Assembly: GCA_947476255.1 (NCBI GenBank)
Contig: CANJPY010000046.1
Location: 1 to 39,129, forward strand
DNA: 39,129 nucleotides
Direction: 5' to 3'
Source of the DNA: Chthoniobacteraceae bacterium
GTDB lineage: Bacteria; Verrucomicrobiota; Verrucomicrobiia; Chthoniobacterales; Chthoniobacteraceae
Shown here piece by piece: positions 1-9,026 of this stretch (its first letter is position 1; each line of letters opens with the position of its first letter). Below the pieces are notes generated by a model. The model did no database searches, was not told the DNA's origin, and saw only the letters and a list, made by a program, of their open reading frames with translations. A program made the position numbers and the translations under genes.

Positions 1-282
1 ACACATGAGTGCGGATAGGAACCATACTTTCAAAGAGCAAAGCTTTCCGTCACCGGAGAGCCGGCCGCTTGCGCAGCCTTGAGCAACTGCTTTCGCAGCG
101 CTTTTTCACCCCTTTCGGAGCGCCTGCCGTTTTAGCGGCGGGGTGAGGAAGGTAATAAATTCCTCGGATTCGTCAACAGAGTTTGGCGAAAAAGTTTCAT
201 TCAGCGCGGCAAGAGCGGGCCGAAAATCGACCGAAAGACCTCCTGATAAGCCATTAATCGTTGCGTAAAAAAAACCGTTTTT
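1..282. other. Gene-free edge region downstream of ruvB
   Basis: No convincing gene is visible here. On the minus strand, the direction in which ruvB reads out, only short frames occur, each interrupted within about 50 codons and without a good start. One minus-strand frame reads like protein near positions 115-220 but has no start and stops early, so it could be the remnant of a gene. An A-run followed by a T-run around 265-284, just past the ruvB stop, could form a weak hairpin and may contribute to transcription ending. Function unknown. Confidence 0.4.
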
Positions 283-1299
283 TTAGAACAACCGCCCGTC
301 ACGCGCCGGTTCGCTCACTCCCATTTTGCGATATGCGGGTGCCAACGCTACTCGTCCTTGGGGGGTGCGCTTCAAATACCCCTGCATAATCAGGTACGGT
401 TCGTTCACATCTTCAATTGTGCCAGCATCTTCACCGATTGCGACGGCAAGGGAATTCAATCCGACCGGGCCTCCTTCGAAGCGATGGATCAGCGCTTCTA
501 AAATCCGCTTGTCCATTTCATCGAATCCGTCGCGGTCGATATCGAGCATGGAAAGCGCTTCGTCAGCAACTATTTGCGTGACACGATTGTCGGCGCGCAC
601 CTGCGCGTAGTCGCGCACCCAGCGCAAGAGGTTGTTCGCAACGCGGGGGGTTCCCCGGGAGCGCGAAGCGATTTCAAGCGCCCCAGGGGACTCGATATCA
701 AGACCGATCAAACTGGCGCTCCGGAGTAAAATTTTCTGCAATTCCTCCGCCGTGTAGTAGTCCAGGCGGCAGTTCATCCCGAAGCGGGAGCGTAGAGGCG
801 AGGAAATCATTCCGGCCCTTGTTGTGGCGCCAACCAGAGTAAACTTGGGCAGATTCAAGCGCACAGACCGTGCGTTGGGCCCCTGATCGATGATGATATC
901 GAGTTTAAAATCCTCCATCGCAGGGTACAGATATTCCTCGATTGCGGGCTGCAGGCGGTGAATTTCGTCGATAAAAAGAAGGTCGCCGCGCTGCAGCGTT
1001 GTGAGCAATCCCGCCAAGTCGCCGGCTTTCTCAATTGTGGGCCCGCTTGTGCTCTTGATGCTGCTTCCCATCGCATTGGCGAGAATGTAGGCGAGCGTTG
1101 TTTTCCCCAATCCGGGAGGACCGCTCAAGAGAATGTGATCTAAAACGTCCCCCCTTCCCTTTGCTGCCTCCACCATAACCTCCAATCTCTGACATACTTT
1201 TTCCTGCCCCGCAAACTCGCTGAACATGGGCGGTCGGAGCGAGACGTCAAAGGGAGTGTCCGGAGTATCTACTGTATTTTGAAAGAAGTTTTCAGCCAC
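283..1299 (-). CDS. ruvB: Holliday junction branch migration helicase RuvB
   Basis: RuvB is the hexameric AAA+ ATPase that drives branch migration of Holliday junctions together with RuvA, feeding RuvC resolvase during recombinational repair in the cytoplasm. The 338-residue protein has the usual family length. Visible motifs are Walker [10 protein letters not shown] (about residues 60-68), Walker [11 protein letters not shown] with the Asp-Glu pair at 111-112, the sensor segment GATTRAG (158-163) and the PLRSRFG segment with the likely arginine finger near Arg170. A winged-helix C-terminal domain with an RTPQGR stretch follows. The start is GTG; no Shine-Dalgarno sequence precedes it. ruvA and ruvC are not beside it, so the gene stands alone here. 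Identification is very secure. Confidence 0.98.
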   Translation of the reverse strand: MAENFFQNTVDTPDTPFDVSLRPPMFSEFAGQEKVCQRLEVMVEAAKGRGDVLDHILLSGPPGLGKTTLAYILANAMGSSIKSTSGPTIEKAGDLAGLLTTLQRGDLLFIDEIHRLQPAIEEYLYPAMEDFKLDIIIDQGPNARSVRLNLPKFTLVGATTRAGMISSPLRSRFGMNCRLDYYTAEELQKILLRSASLIGLDIESPGALEIASRSRGTPRVANNLLRWVRDYAQVRADNRVTQIVADEALSMLDIDRDGFDEMDKRILEALIHRFEGGPVGLNSLAVAIGEDAGTIEDVNEPYLIMQGYLKRTPQGRVALAPAYRKMGVSEPARDGRLF

Positions 1300-1404
1300 G
1301 TTTCTGGTGAGGTTTGATGCCTAGTTTTCTGCAGCCTACCACCTCTCATGTTTTTTCACACTCGCGAGTTAGTCGGGCTTAAAACAAATCGGGGCATTCA
1401 CTAC

Positions 1405-2163
1405 TCAGAACCACTTCACCCACACGAGCCTCAAAACCAGAGCGGACGTGACGCACAAAAAGACCCGCCGCACAAGCTCTCCTCCGTGCTTGAGCACAAG
1501 GCCACTTCCAAGCTGCGCCCCAATGAATTGGCCGGCTATCATTGCCAGCGCCACAGGCAACAATACGCAGCCCTTAAAGGTAAAAATCAAGAGGGCCGCT
1601 AGATTACTCGAGAGGTTCACCACCTTCGTATACGCCGTGGCGCGGGTCAGTTCGAGGCCCAGCATTGAAAGCAGGGCAATCATCCAAAAGGATCCCGTGC
1701 CTGGTCCGAAAAAACCATCATAGAACCCGATAAGAGCGCCAAAAACGCCGCCGAAAGCATCCGCTGCCATTCTCGGACGCACCCGTTCCCGACCGACGCT
1801 CGGACTCAGGAGCACATAAAGCACGACGATCAGCAGCATTCCGGGAACGAGCTTTTCCAGCACCGCATTGCTAAAAACAGTGAGCGTCCACGCGCCACCC
1901 CCAGCGAAAACAAAAGTCATTGCCGCCGCGACTCGGACCTCCCGCCAGTTGATCAGGCCCGCTTCGGCGTATCGCCATACGGCCAATGCAGTTCCGCAAG
2001 AGCTTTGCATCTTGTTTGTACCAAGCGCCACTTGCGGCGGCAGTCCAAGCCACAATAACGCCGGCACCGTAATCAGGCCCCCTCCGCCGGCAATCGAGTC
2101 TACAAAACCACCCGTCAACCCGGCCAGAAAAAGAAGCACTAACGCACTCAACGGTAGTTCCAT
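1405..2163 (-). CDS. TauE/SafE (TSUP) family membrane permease
   Basis: A polytopic inner-membrane protein of about 252 residues with roughly eight hydrophobic segments. The N-terminal GxxGGFVDSIAGGGGLITVPALL motif region and the repeated half near FYDGFFGPGTGSFW are typical of the TauE/SafE (DUF81, TSUP, YfcA-like) family. Characterised members export or import sulfite, sulfoacetate or other sulfur-containing or organic anions; the substrate here is not determinable. I chose the ATG at 2163, giving MELPLSAL and a first membrane helix, over an upstream TTG at 2193 that overlaps the stop of the sulfatase gene. The gene lies immediately downstream of a sulfatase remnant on the same strand, so a link to sulfur anion handling is plausible but inferred. 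It has no obvious Shine-Dalgarno leader. Confidence 0.9.
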   Translation of the reverse strand: MELPLSALVLLFLAGLTGGFVDSIAGGGGLITVPALLWLGLPPQVALGTNKMQSSCGTALAVWRYAEAGLINWREVRVAAAMTFVFAGGGAWTLTVFSNAVLEKLVPGMLLIVVLYVLLSPSVGRERVRPRMAADAFGGVFGALIGFYDGFFGPGTGSFWMIALLSMLGLELTRATAYTKVVNLSSNLAALLIFTFKGCVLLPVALAMIAGQFIGAQLGSGLVLKHGGELVRRVFLCVTSALVLRLVWVKWF

Positions 2164-2189
2164 AAACACAAACACATCCCGGCCAACGA

Positions 2190-3238
2190 TCAAGGATTCC
2201 AGCGTGCATTCATGCTTTTAGAAAGTCTCTCCATATCAAGAGGATTCTCAGCCGCGAGATTGTGCTCCTCGTAGGGATCATTCTTAAGGTTGTACAACTC
2301 CACCTTTGCCTCGGGTTCGTTGCGCGCGTGCGGAGGGATCAGTTTCTGAAAACCCTCGATGACCCAACGCCAGCGCAGACTATTTGCAGGTGTTTCAAAA
2401 TCCATCATATCGTGAGTGTAACACTCCCCGTGAACCGTGTTTCTGAACTGCAGCGCGGCTCCATCCAAGAGGTCAACCCCTTGCATTTGTGGCGGAATCG
2501 GCACCCCACACGCCTTCAGAATCGCGGGGGCAAAATCAATGGAACTCGCCAGAGTGTTGTCATCCATCCGCGGCGCAATCGTCCCTTTCCAGCGCACCAT
2601 CATCGGGGAGCGCAACCCGCCGTCGTACTGGCTCAGCATGGAGCGAGGTGCATCCTCAATAAAGTCCTTGATGGGCTCCATCGTTTTGCGGCCAATTTCC
2701 AACCCCTTGTCCCCATGCCGGCTGTCCCTTGTCATCCCGTGGGTAAACCCGCCATGAGAGTAATTTCCCTGCCACCATTTGCCAGTCTGTAACGCCAGAT
2801 AGCCTTGGTTCACGAGAGGTTTGGGATCGTCGGTGCCGCATCCATGAACTCGTTCATCCTCGCGCGCCCCCTCGCAAACAGGCCGCTGGTCCTGAATTCA
2901 CTCTGGCTCATTCCAAGGGGCACGGGAGGGTCATTACTCACCACACGATGCCGGCTCGGGTACTGCCCGGTGATAATCGACGCAAGACTCGGGCAACACA
3001 GGCTGGAGGGCACGTAGCCGCGCCGAAACGTCAGACTCTTCCGCGCCAATCGGTCGAGGTTGAGGGTTTGAATCGCCGGATGCCCCATGAATCCATAATC
3101 GCCCCAAGCCTGGTCATCCGAAAGAATCATCACCACGTTGGGAGGCGGTGCTCCAAAAGCGTTTACGCGCCCAAAAACGCTCCAAAGCAGAGTGATTAAA
3201 ATGTGGAAAAGAGGCACATTGCGGCGTAAATCCTTCAT
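2190..3238 (-). pseudogene. Secreted sulfatase, broken by frameshift and internal deletion
   Basis: The remains of a formylglycine-type sulfatase (sulfate ester hydrolase). The first part (start ATG 3238, signal peptide about residues 1-29) contains NVVMILSDDQAWGDYG with the metal-binding Asp pair (41-42) and the active-site block at Cys81, CCPSLASIITG. That reading frame stops at 2810-2812. The sequence continues one base out of phase as NQGYLALQTGKWW...GGFTHGM, normally contiguous in this family; loss of one base in a CTCCTC run near 2814-2819 restores PNLLVNQGY. Further on, FIEDA runs straight into PRSMLSQYDGG (about 2645-2656), so the segment that normally holds the PHTPH and DNGW motifs, roughly 110 or more residues, is absent. 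The C-terminus is intact. Two independent lesions make a functional enzyme unlikely. Confidence 0.85.
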
Positions 3239-3376
3239 TGGGAGAGTCCGTTGTTGAGCAGAATTCAAGCCACCAGACAGCGCCGCCTTTCCAACGCCAG
3301 CCACACACGCCGCTCTAAAATCCATTTTCCCCGCCCTGCCCTCGGCCGCACGTTTTCCTCCAACATCCTCCCCAAC
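3239..3376. promoter_or_regulatory. Divergent intergenic region, sulfatase remnant / GH42-like gene
   Basis: This 138-base interval separates the minus-strand sulfatase remnant from the plus-strand GH42-like gene and must hold the promoter of the latter. It is C-rich. I see no convincing sigma-70 hexamer pair, operator palindrome or Shine-Dalgarno sequence. The divergent arrangement suggests that the two genes once formed a co-regulated polysaccharide-utilisation pair; this is inferred from position only. Confidence 0.35.
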
Positions 3377-6097
3377 ATGCACAAACTCCCCTCTTTCCTC
3401 CTGTTGGCTTGCGCAATCTTGAGCTCGCAAACCTCGCCCCCCCTGCCCGCGCAGGAACAAATAGACCTCTCCGACACCACAGGAAAGGGATCCGCCGCCT
3501 CGGCCAATATCAACATGCGCGTGCGCGTCACCCAAGCGCACCCCACGCAGGAAAGCGTCCGCGTACTCTGGAGGCGCGGGGGAGAGGGCCTGGGGGGAAC
3601 TGTGGTGCGAGGAGAGTTACTCGGCGCGGAAAATCAAACGCAGGTTCCACTCGGACAATGGACGGCGTGGGCCAGTCTCAAAGACATCATTGGCACCCCG
3701 CGCGGTTGGGCTTTTGCCACGCTCGTCGCCAGCACCGAACCCGGACCGCAGGCAGCGCGCGGCGCAAAAGCAGGCCCTCCTCTTACCAACGTGGTCGTCG
3801 AATTTGAATTCGCCACCATGGGTAAAACGTTCCGCCAATTCACGGAAGCCGCGCCCAACGGGGCCACGGTAGGGTTTGCGTTTCCGGGGGGAATGCTCGC
3901 GGATAAAATCACTCCAGAATTCTCCGCAAATCTCAATGGAGTCAGCGGTCATGCGCGCCTGCGCAGAGAGCGCTTGGAAGCGGCTTTTCCAGAACGCACG
4001 CGGCTGCCCAAGCTTTTTGGAATTATCGGACACATCGGGGGATACGGTGAAGGTCCTCCGGGGGTCCACGGCGGTCAGGGATTTGGCACACGGCACTGCA
4101 ACCCTGAAATTCTCAAGGACGAATTTCGCACCATGCGTCTTCTGGGCGTCAACGGGCTCGTAGACTCCCTCAAGTGGGCCGATGCGGCGGGAGTGGGAGC
4201 AGATTTGCGCCATATTTTCTGGGGCGAACCTGGCTCGGGAAGCCCTATGTCTTTCTTCCAAAAAGGATCCAAAACAGCCGAAGCGCCCGAAGGTTGCCCG
4301 TATGATCCCGCATTAAAAGCCCATGTTCTGGAGCGTACTCAAAAAGCCATTGAAGCGCACAAAGCAGCGGGCGCCGAACAGTCTTGGGCGCTTTGGAACG
4401 ACGAGATTGGGGTCTACGCCAAGGAACACCTGTCCAGTTGCGAGAGGTGCGAAGGTCAATTCCGCGCATATCTTCAGAGCCAGAAAGTCTCCCTTTCGGA
4501 GCTGGGCGCCAAGAACTGGGAGACAGTGAAACCCTACCCCATCTGGGAGACGGCGGAAAAGCAGGGGGGCAAGTCAGTTCGCCCAAGCGGCCTTGCTCCC
4601 GCGCCCAAAGAATCCGGCGAAGCACTGCGCTATTATTATTCCTACCGGATGATGACACAGGCCACCGGCCAGGTCTTTAGCGAACCGGCCAAAATCTTCC
4701 GAGCGGCAGGGTTCCACCTCTACGCGATGCAAGGCCCCACCCCGAGTTGGAACGGCGCGAGTCTCGACTGGCATGAGTTCTACGACCAAAACGCCAACAA
4801 CGCCTTTGTCTTCGAAACCTCCAACCGAGACGCCCGCGTCTGGCAATGGGAGTCTTACCTTGCCGACATCGGTCGTGGAATCGCCACTCGCCATGGCTTG
4901 GAACAAGGCTGCCTCATCAAACCTCACCGAGGGGCGCCTGCCCAGCGCATGCTCAGCGTCGTCTCCAGAGGCACCAGCAACTTTGAGTGGTACACCTACG
5001 GCCCGGACTACTCCAAAGGAGACTCGTTTTCACAAAACCCAGAACTCCTCAAAAAGGTGGGACACGCGGCGCGGTTCCTCGGCGCTGCCGAGGACTTTAT
5101 TTACCGCGCACCCTTTGCCGGCCAACCCGAGGTGGCGTTTGTTTCGCCACGCTCCTCGGAAATTTGGAGCCGGGTCACAGATCCGAGCCTCACAACCTTT
5201 GAGAATGCCAAATGGGTGTATCTAGCGCTGCGCCACGCCCACATTCCCCTCGATATCCTCGGAGAAGCCCAGCTAGCCGATCCAGCCATGCTCTCCAAAT
5301 ACAAAGTCCTCTACGTTCCGGGCACCCATCTCAAACGCGACGCTTCCGCAGTGGTGCGTGACTGGGTAGCCTCCGGCGGCATTTTGTGGACGGACGCCAT
5401 GGGCCTTTCCCGAGACGAGTCCAATCAGCCGAATACATCGCTTCAAGAAGTGCTGGGCTTGGGCGAACGCACCCTCGAAACTTGGGGTAGCGTCGAACAA
5501 TATCGTGCCACTGAACTCAAGCCGCTCACTGAAAATCAGCCTCCAAAACATGCCGCCCTCATCTGGCAGGACGAACCCATTACCGCACGCATTGGCCGCG
5601 AAGCGCTCCTTCCTAAAACTGCCAAATCTGCGGCGACTTTTTCCGACGGAAAAGTAGCACTTACCCGAAATCAGTTCGGCAAGGGGGAAGCGATTGTTGC
5701 AGGCCTCTGGACTGGGATTACCTACTCAGCCGTCGTACGCCGCCCCGACTTTGACATGCACACCGATTTCCAAGCCCCCCTGCGCGCACTCATCTCCACT
5801 CCTGCCCTCGAACGCGCCGTCTACAGGCCCGCCGTTGCCTCCGAACCCCTCCTCGAAACCGTGGCGCTCAAGCGCGAAGCAAACCGCTCCGTTGCGCTCA
5901 TAAACTGGTGCCATCAAAGACCCGACGGCGAACGTTCCAAACCGGTTCTTTATCCTCTCGAAAATGTGCGCATCGATTTGAGCGGCATGGGCGGGTTCCA
6001 ATCAGTGAGATCCCTCACCCATGGACTGCTGAAGATCTCCAACGCCTCCGTACTGGTGCCTAGGATCGAGGATATCGATCTTCTGATTCTTGAATAA
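3377..6097 (+). CDS. Secreted GH42-like glycoside hydrolase family protein
   Basis: A 906-residue exported protein, starting at ATG 3377, where a signal peptide (MHKLPSFLLLACAILSS, cleavage near PAQEQ) begins; an in-frame upstream ATG at 3251 would bury it. After a beta-rich N-terminal part (about 30-200) comes a TIM-barrel-like region. WALWNDEIG places a candidate acid/base at Glu343, followed by a CERCEGQFRAYL segment like those in GH42 beta-galactosidases; FVFETSNRD (Glu480) is a candidate nucleophile. Residues about 570-690 (KYKVLYVPGTHLKR...WVASGGILWTDAM) resemble the class I glutamine-amidotransferase-like middle domain of GH42 proteins, and a small beta domain ends the chain. Role inferred: hydrolysis of an extracellular or periplasmic glycan; substrate unknown. 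The C-terminal half is homologous to the protein at 27765-30881. Confidence 0.75.
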   Translation: MHKLPSFLLLACAILSSQTSPPLPAQEQIDLSDTTGKGSAASANINMRVRVTQAHPTQESVRVLWRRGGEGLGGTVVRGELLGAENQTQVPLGQWTAWASLKDIIGTPRGWAFATLVASTEPGPQAARGAKAGPPLTNVVVEFEFATMGKTFRQFTEAAPNGATVGFAFPGGMLADKITPEFSANLNGVSGHARLRRERLEAAFPERTRLPKLFGIIGHIGGYGEGPPGVHGGQGFGTRHCNPEILKDEFRTMRLLGVNGLVDSLKWADAAGVGADLRHIFWGEPGSGSPMSFFQKGSKTAEAPEGCPYDPALKAHVLERTQKAIEAHKAAGAEQSWALWNDEIGVYAKEHLSSCERCEGQFRAYLQSQKVSLSELGAKNWETVKPYPIWETAEKQGGKSVRPSGLAPAPKESGEALRYYYSYRMMTQATGQVFSEPAKIFRAAGFHLYAMQGPTPSWNGASLDWHEFYDQNANNAFVFETSNRDARVWQWESYLADIGRGIATRHGLEQGCLIKPHRGAPAQRMLSVVSRGTSNFEWYTYGPDYSKGDSFSQNPELLKKVGHAARFLGAAEDFIYRAPFAGQPEVAFVSPRSSEIWSRVTDPSLTTFENAKWVYLALRHAHIPLDILGEAQLADPAMLSKYKVLYVPGTHLKRDASAVVRDWVASGGILWTDAMGLSRDESNQPNTSLQEVLGLGERTLETWGSVEQYRATELKPLTENQPPKHAALIWQDEPITARIGREALLPKTAKSAATFSDGKVALTRNQFGKGEAIVAGLWTGITYSAVVRRPDFDMHTDFQAPLRALISTPALERAVYRPAVASEPLLETVALKREANRSVALINWCHQRPDGERSKPVLYPLENVRIDLSGMGGFQSVRSLTHGLLKISNASVLVPRIEDIDLLILE

Positions 6098-6154
6098 GCG
6101 GGTCCTGTCCCTCACACCCTGCCCTTTTTAGGCGAACCCTGTCTGTGGATAAAA

Positions 6155-6184
6155 AAACACCCCGGCAAAAATGCCGGGGTGTTT
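6155..6184. terminator. Strong hairpin terminator between convergent genes
   Basis: A perfect 13-bp stem (6155-6167 with 6172-6184) around an AAAA loop. The stem core is CACCCCGGC/GCCGGGGTG with an A-run on the 5' side and a T-run on the 3' side, so it can act as an intrinsic terminator on both strands. It lies 57 bases after the GH42-like gene (plus) and about 115 bases after the RRM gene (minus). Confidence 0.9.
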
Positions 6185-6299
6185 GATAAAGAAACTGTTT
6201 CTAAAACGACTGAAGACCAACAAGGTACCCCCCTGTCATCTCAGGCTGCTGAAACTCAACAACCCCTCCTCAGCGAAGCGAAACAAGCTTGAAAATCTA

Positions 6300-6638
6300 C
6301 TAGTAACGACGGCCACCGTCGCGACCACCACCGCCGCCACCACCACCACCGCCGAAACGGCGTCCACCACCGCCGCCGCCGCCGCCTTCTTCACGAGGAC
6401 GTGCTTCGTTGACTGTGAGGCTACGGCCTCCAATGTTCTTGCCGGCGAATTGAGAAATGGCTTCCTGCGCTTCTGCATCGGAAGACATCGTCACAAACGC
6501 GAACCCGCGGGACTTGCCGGTTTCGCGATCAATCATCAAGGACGCTTCGGTCACGTCACCTGCAGAGGAAAAGAGGCTCTTGAGTTCAGCCTCGGTCGTG
6601 TTGAAGGAAAGATTCCCTACGTATAGTTTGCTACCCAT
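6300..6638 (-). CDS. Glycine-rich RRM RNA-binding protein
   Basis: A 112-residue single-RRM protein of the kind found in cyanobacteria and many other bacteria, sometimes cold-induced, thought to act as an RNA chaperone or to influence RNA stability. RNP2 is KLYVGNLSF (about 4-12) and RNP1 is KSRGFAFVTM (about 42-51); the RRM occupies about residues 3-80. The tail (83-112) is almost pure glycine with RR and GGRRY, an RGG-like extension encoded by low-complexity GGN codons at about 6305-6385. Start is ATG 6638 with an A/T-rich leader and no Shine-Dalgarno sequence. It is monocistronic: a long non-coding stretch precedes it and a strong terminator follows. Function in this organism is inferred from family only. 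Confidence 0.93.
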   Translation of the reverse strand: MGSKLYVGNLSFNTTEAELKSLFSSAGDVTEASLMIDRETGKSRGFAFVTMSSDAEAQEAISQFAGKNIGGRSLTVNEARPREEGGGGGGGGRRFGGGGGGGGGGRDGGRRY

Positions 6639-6946
6639 AATATATATTTAGTGTTTTGCGTTCAGAGTCTTTTCGCCGTGGATTCCGAGAATCGGATTTG
6701 AATCGCCACAGGAAGAGTCATGGCCGAGGCCAATCTGCAAACACTACTAGCTATCTACCTACAGCCCAAAGGGGCTCAGACATTGCACTTTCAAGAAAAT
6801 CACAAAATCCGATCCACTGCAACACATTCGTGCAAAAAGAATCGGTCCCTCCCCAATTCCCCTCTGGTCCACAGCTCCCTGCAGCACTGAAGTCAGGGCG
6901 CAACTCAGCACCCGAAAAGCACCCGAACACCCCCGGAAATCCCCTC
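6639..6946. other. Gene-free stretch upstream of the RRM gene
   Basis: About 308 bases without a supportable gene, between the start of the RRM gene and the end of the small lysine-rich gene, both on the minus strand. It presumably carries the RRM promoter and 5' leader. It holds a small perfect hairpin TCCGA-GAA-TCGGA (6684-6696) and a TGGCC/GGCCA palindrome (6721-6732). An A/T-rich TATATAT tract abuts the start codon. A short tRNA T-loop-like string near 6697-6712 was checked and does not extend into a tRNA. A structured, perhaps temperature-responsive, leader is possible but unproven. Confidence 0.4.
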
Positions 6947-7123
6947 TTAAGCTTCGCTCTCTTGCGCCGGCGCCCCACCCTCTCCCTGTGCACCTTCCTC
7001 CTTAGTTCCCTCATTCTGAGGCGCATCCTTCGCCAATTGCTTCTCGCGCAGCTTTTCCTCCTTCTTCTTTTTCTTTGCGATCTCTTTTTGCCGTTTTTCG
7101 AAGGAGTAATTTATCTTTGCCAT
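6947..7123 (-). CDS. Small lysine-rich conserved protein
   Basis: A 58-residue protein starting MAKINYSFEKRQKEIAKKKKKEEKL. This N-terminus resembles a widely distributed family of short, highly charged hypothetical proteins in bacteria (MAKINYxFEKRQKExAKK). Residues 1-35 are strongly basic and likely helical; the tail is acidic and rich in Gly, Glu and Ala, so the protein is probably disordered. I start it at ATG 7123; the same frame is open further upstream but that part has no protein-like character. It is transcribed in the same direction as the RRM gene about 300 bases away. Nucleic-acid binding is a guess from the charge; no function is known to me. Confidence 0.7.
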   Translation of the reverse strand: MAKINYSFEKRQKEIAKKKKKEEKLREKQLAKDAPQNEGTKEEGAQGEGGAPAQESEA

Positions 7124-7382
7124 TTTTGTAGGGCCTAACAAAGGCGGTAATCGGGCTTTTACAAGGATCGAATGACTGCACCCTGAAGAATTATCGCTTT
7201 TGACCACACCTACAACTCCCTCAATCTCTCCAAGCCCCCCCTCACCCACGATGCTCCAGTCGAACTCAAAACCCATTCCGAACCCATCTTCCCTCGATAA
7301 ACGCAGACCGCCCCGTTCTCCCATATAAGAAAGTCTCATCCTTCGGTGTTATACAGGAACACCTAGTCGATTCTAACCTCCT

Positions 7383-8954
7383 ATGAAACATACCCCCGTA
7401 CGCCTCTCCTTCGCGGCACTTCTCCTCACCCTCTCAGCCTCACCCTCCGCCCGCGCCGACATCAAGCTGCCGAAGATCCTCAGCGACCACATGGTGCTTC
7501 AGTCCGGCAAACCCTCCACGGTCTGGGGTTGGGCCGACGCAGGCGAAAAAGTAACGGTCGCCATCGCTGGAAAATCCGCCTCCGCCACCGCAGACGCCCA
7601 AGGCAAATGGTCCGTGAGCCTCGAAGTGCCCGCGTCGAAAACTCCCCTTGAAATGACGATCACAGGGAAAAATTCCCTCAAGGTATCCGATATTCTTGTT
7701 GGCGAAGTCTGGATCTGCTCAGGGCAATCCAACATGGAGTGGACCGTCAAACAGTCTGACAAGGCCGCAGAAGAAGCCGCTGCAGCCAACTTCCCCCTGA
7801 TCCGTCACTTCAAAGTCACGAGAGCCACGGCCTCTACTCCACAGGAGGATTTACAGGGAGCCTGGGTGGTATGCACCCCAGAAACCGTCGTCGACTTCTC
7901 TGCCGTCGGCTACTTCTTTGGGCGCCACCTCCACAACAAACTCGGCGGCTCTCCCATCGGCCTCATTGGATCCAACTGGGGGGGAACGCCTGCGGAGTCT
8001 TGGGCAAGTCGCGCGTCCATGGAAGCCTCGCCCGCGCTCAAGCCCCTGCTGGAGCGCTGGGACCAACAAGTGGCTTCCTACGATGAAACCAAAGCACTGG
8101 AGGGTTTTGAAAAAGCCAAAAATGCGTGGACTGCTCTCGCGGCCACCGCTAAAGCCGAAGGAAAACCCGTCCCCCGCCCCCCCTCGCCTCCCACCTCACC
8201 CGCCCAGGGCGCCGGGCGGCCCGCCAATCTTTACAACGCCATGATCGCCCCGCTCCTGCCTCTCGCAGTCAAGGGCGCCATCTGGTACCAGGGCGAATCC
8301 AATGTCAGCCGGGCGCAACAGTACAAAACCCTATTCCCCTTGATGATCCAAAACTGGCGCACCGATTTTAAACAACCCGAGCTTCCCTTCTATTTCGTCC
8401 AAATCGCTCCCTTCAAATACAACAAAGCAAATCCAAACGCGGACACCTCGCCCTGCGCCGAACTCTGGGAAGCCCAGTCGGAGACCCTCAAGAAACTGCC
8501 CCATACAGGAATGGCCGTCACAATGGACGTGGGAAACGTGGACAACATCCATCCCGGCAATAAACAAGACGTCGGCCACCGCCTCGCCCTCTGGGCGCTG
8601 GCCAAGGATTACGGTGTCAAAGGCCTGACCTATTCCGGACCGCTCTACAAAGAAGCAAAAATCGAAGGCGACAAGGTGCGCATTTCCTTCGAATTTTCCG
8701 AAGGGCTTAAAGCCAATGATGGTGCCGCTCTGTCGTTCTTTACGATCGCCGGAGAAGACAAGGTATTCAGTCCCGCGGAAGCGAAGATCGAGGGAAACTC
8801 GCTTGTCGTGAGCAGTAAAGAGGTCGCAAAACCCGTGGCAGTGCGCTTTGCGTGGCGCGAAGACGCGCTCCCGAATCTAGTCAATGGGGCAGACCTCCCT
8901 GCAAGTCCCTTCCGCACAGACAACTTCCCGATGGTGACAGAAGGTAAATTCTAA
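7383..8954 (+). CDS. Secreted sialate O-acetylesterase-family (SGNH) esterase
   Basis: A 523-residue exported esterase of the sialate O-acetylesterase (SASA) type, which removes acetyl groups from sialic acids or, in environmental bacteria, often from acetylated plant or algal polysaccharides. A signal peptide covers about residues 1-25 (cleavage after ARA). A beta-sandwich domain (about 27-105) precedes the SGNH core. GEVWICSGQSNMEW contains the catalytic Ser115, WYQGESN is the family block near 300, and VDNIHPGNK supplies Asp387 and His390. A C-terminal beta domain follows. The leader is pyrimidine-rich without a Shine-Dalgarno sequence. The gene is alone between a divergent small gene and its own terminator. 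Family call secure; natural substrate unknown. Confidence 0.93.
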   Translation: MKHTPVRLSFAALLLTLSASPSARADIKLPKILSDHMVLQSGKPSTVWGWADAGEKVTVAIAGKSASATADAQGKWSVSLEVPASKTPLEMTITGKNSLKVSDILVGEVWICSGQSNMEWTVKQSDKAAEEAAAANFPLIRHFKVTRATASTPQEDLQGAWVVCTPETVVDFSAVGYFFGRHLHNKLGGSPIGLIGSNWGGTPAESWASRASMEASPALKPLLERWDQQVASYDETKALEGFEKAKNAWTALAATAKAEGKPVPRPPSPPTSPAQGAGRPANLYNAMIAPLLPLAVKGAIWYQGESNVSRAQQYKTLFPLMIQNWRTDFKQPELPFYFVQIAPFKYNKANPNADTSPCAELWEAQSETLKKLPHTGMAVTMDVGNVDNIHPGNKQDVGHRLALWALAKDYGVKGLTYSGPLYKEAKIEGDKVRISFEFSEGLKANDGAALSFFTIAGEDKVFSPAEAKIEGNSLVVSSKEVAKPVAVRFAWREDALPNLVNGADLPASPFRTDNFPMVTEGKF

Positions 8955-8980
8955 CACCGACACCATACACGGCCTGAAAG

Positions 8981-9026
8981 AAGCTCCCCGGGGCGCGCGT
9001 GCTGCGCCCCGGGGAGCTTTCTTTTT
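8981..9026 (+). terminator. Rho-independent terminator after the esterase
   Basis: A perfect 16-bp stem (8981-8996 with 9004-9019, core CTCCCCGGGGCGC) with a 7-base loop is followed by a TCTTTTT tract at 9020-9026. It lies 26 bases after the esterase stop codon and is oriented for plus-strand transcription. Confidence 0.93.

Noticed and set aside
265..285. An intrinsic terminator right after ruvB
   Set aside because: The A-run/T-run pairing has almost no GC stem, so it is mentioned only as a weak possibility.
2656..2841. Short minus-strand frame across the sulfatase break
   Set aside because: It is an out-of-frame reading; the family sequence follows the two frames described, with one base lost between them.
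6690..6760. A tRNA-like T-loop string (GATTCAAATCC, minus strand) near the RRM leader
   Set aside because: Neither the T-stem nor an acceptor stem or anticodon arm can be formed around it, so it is not a tRNA.
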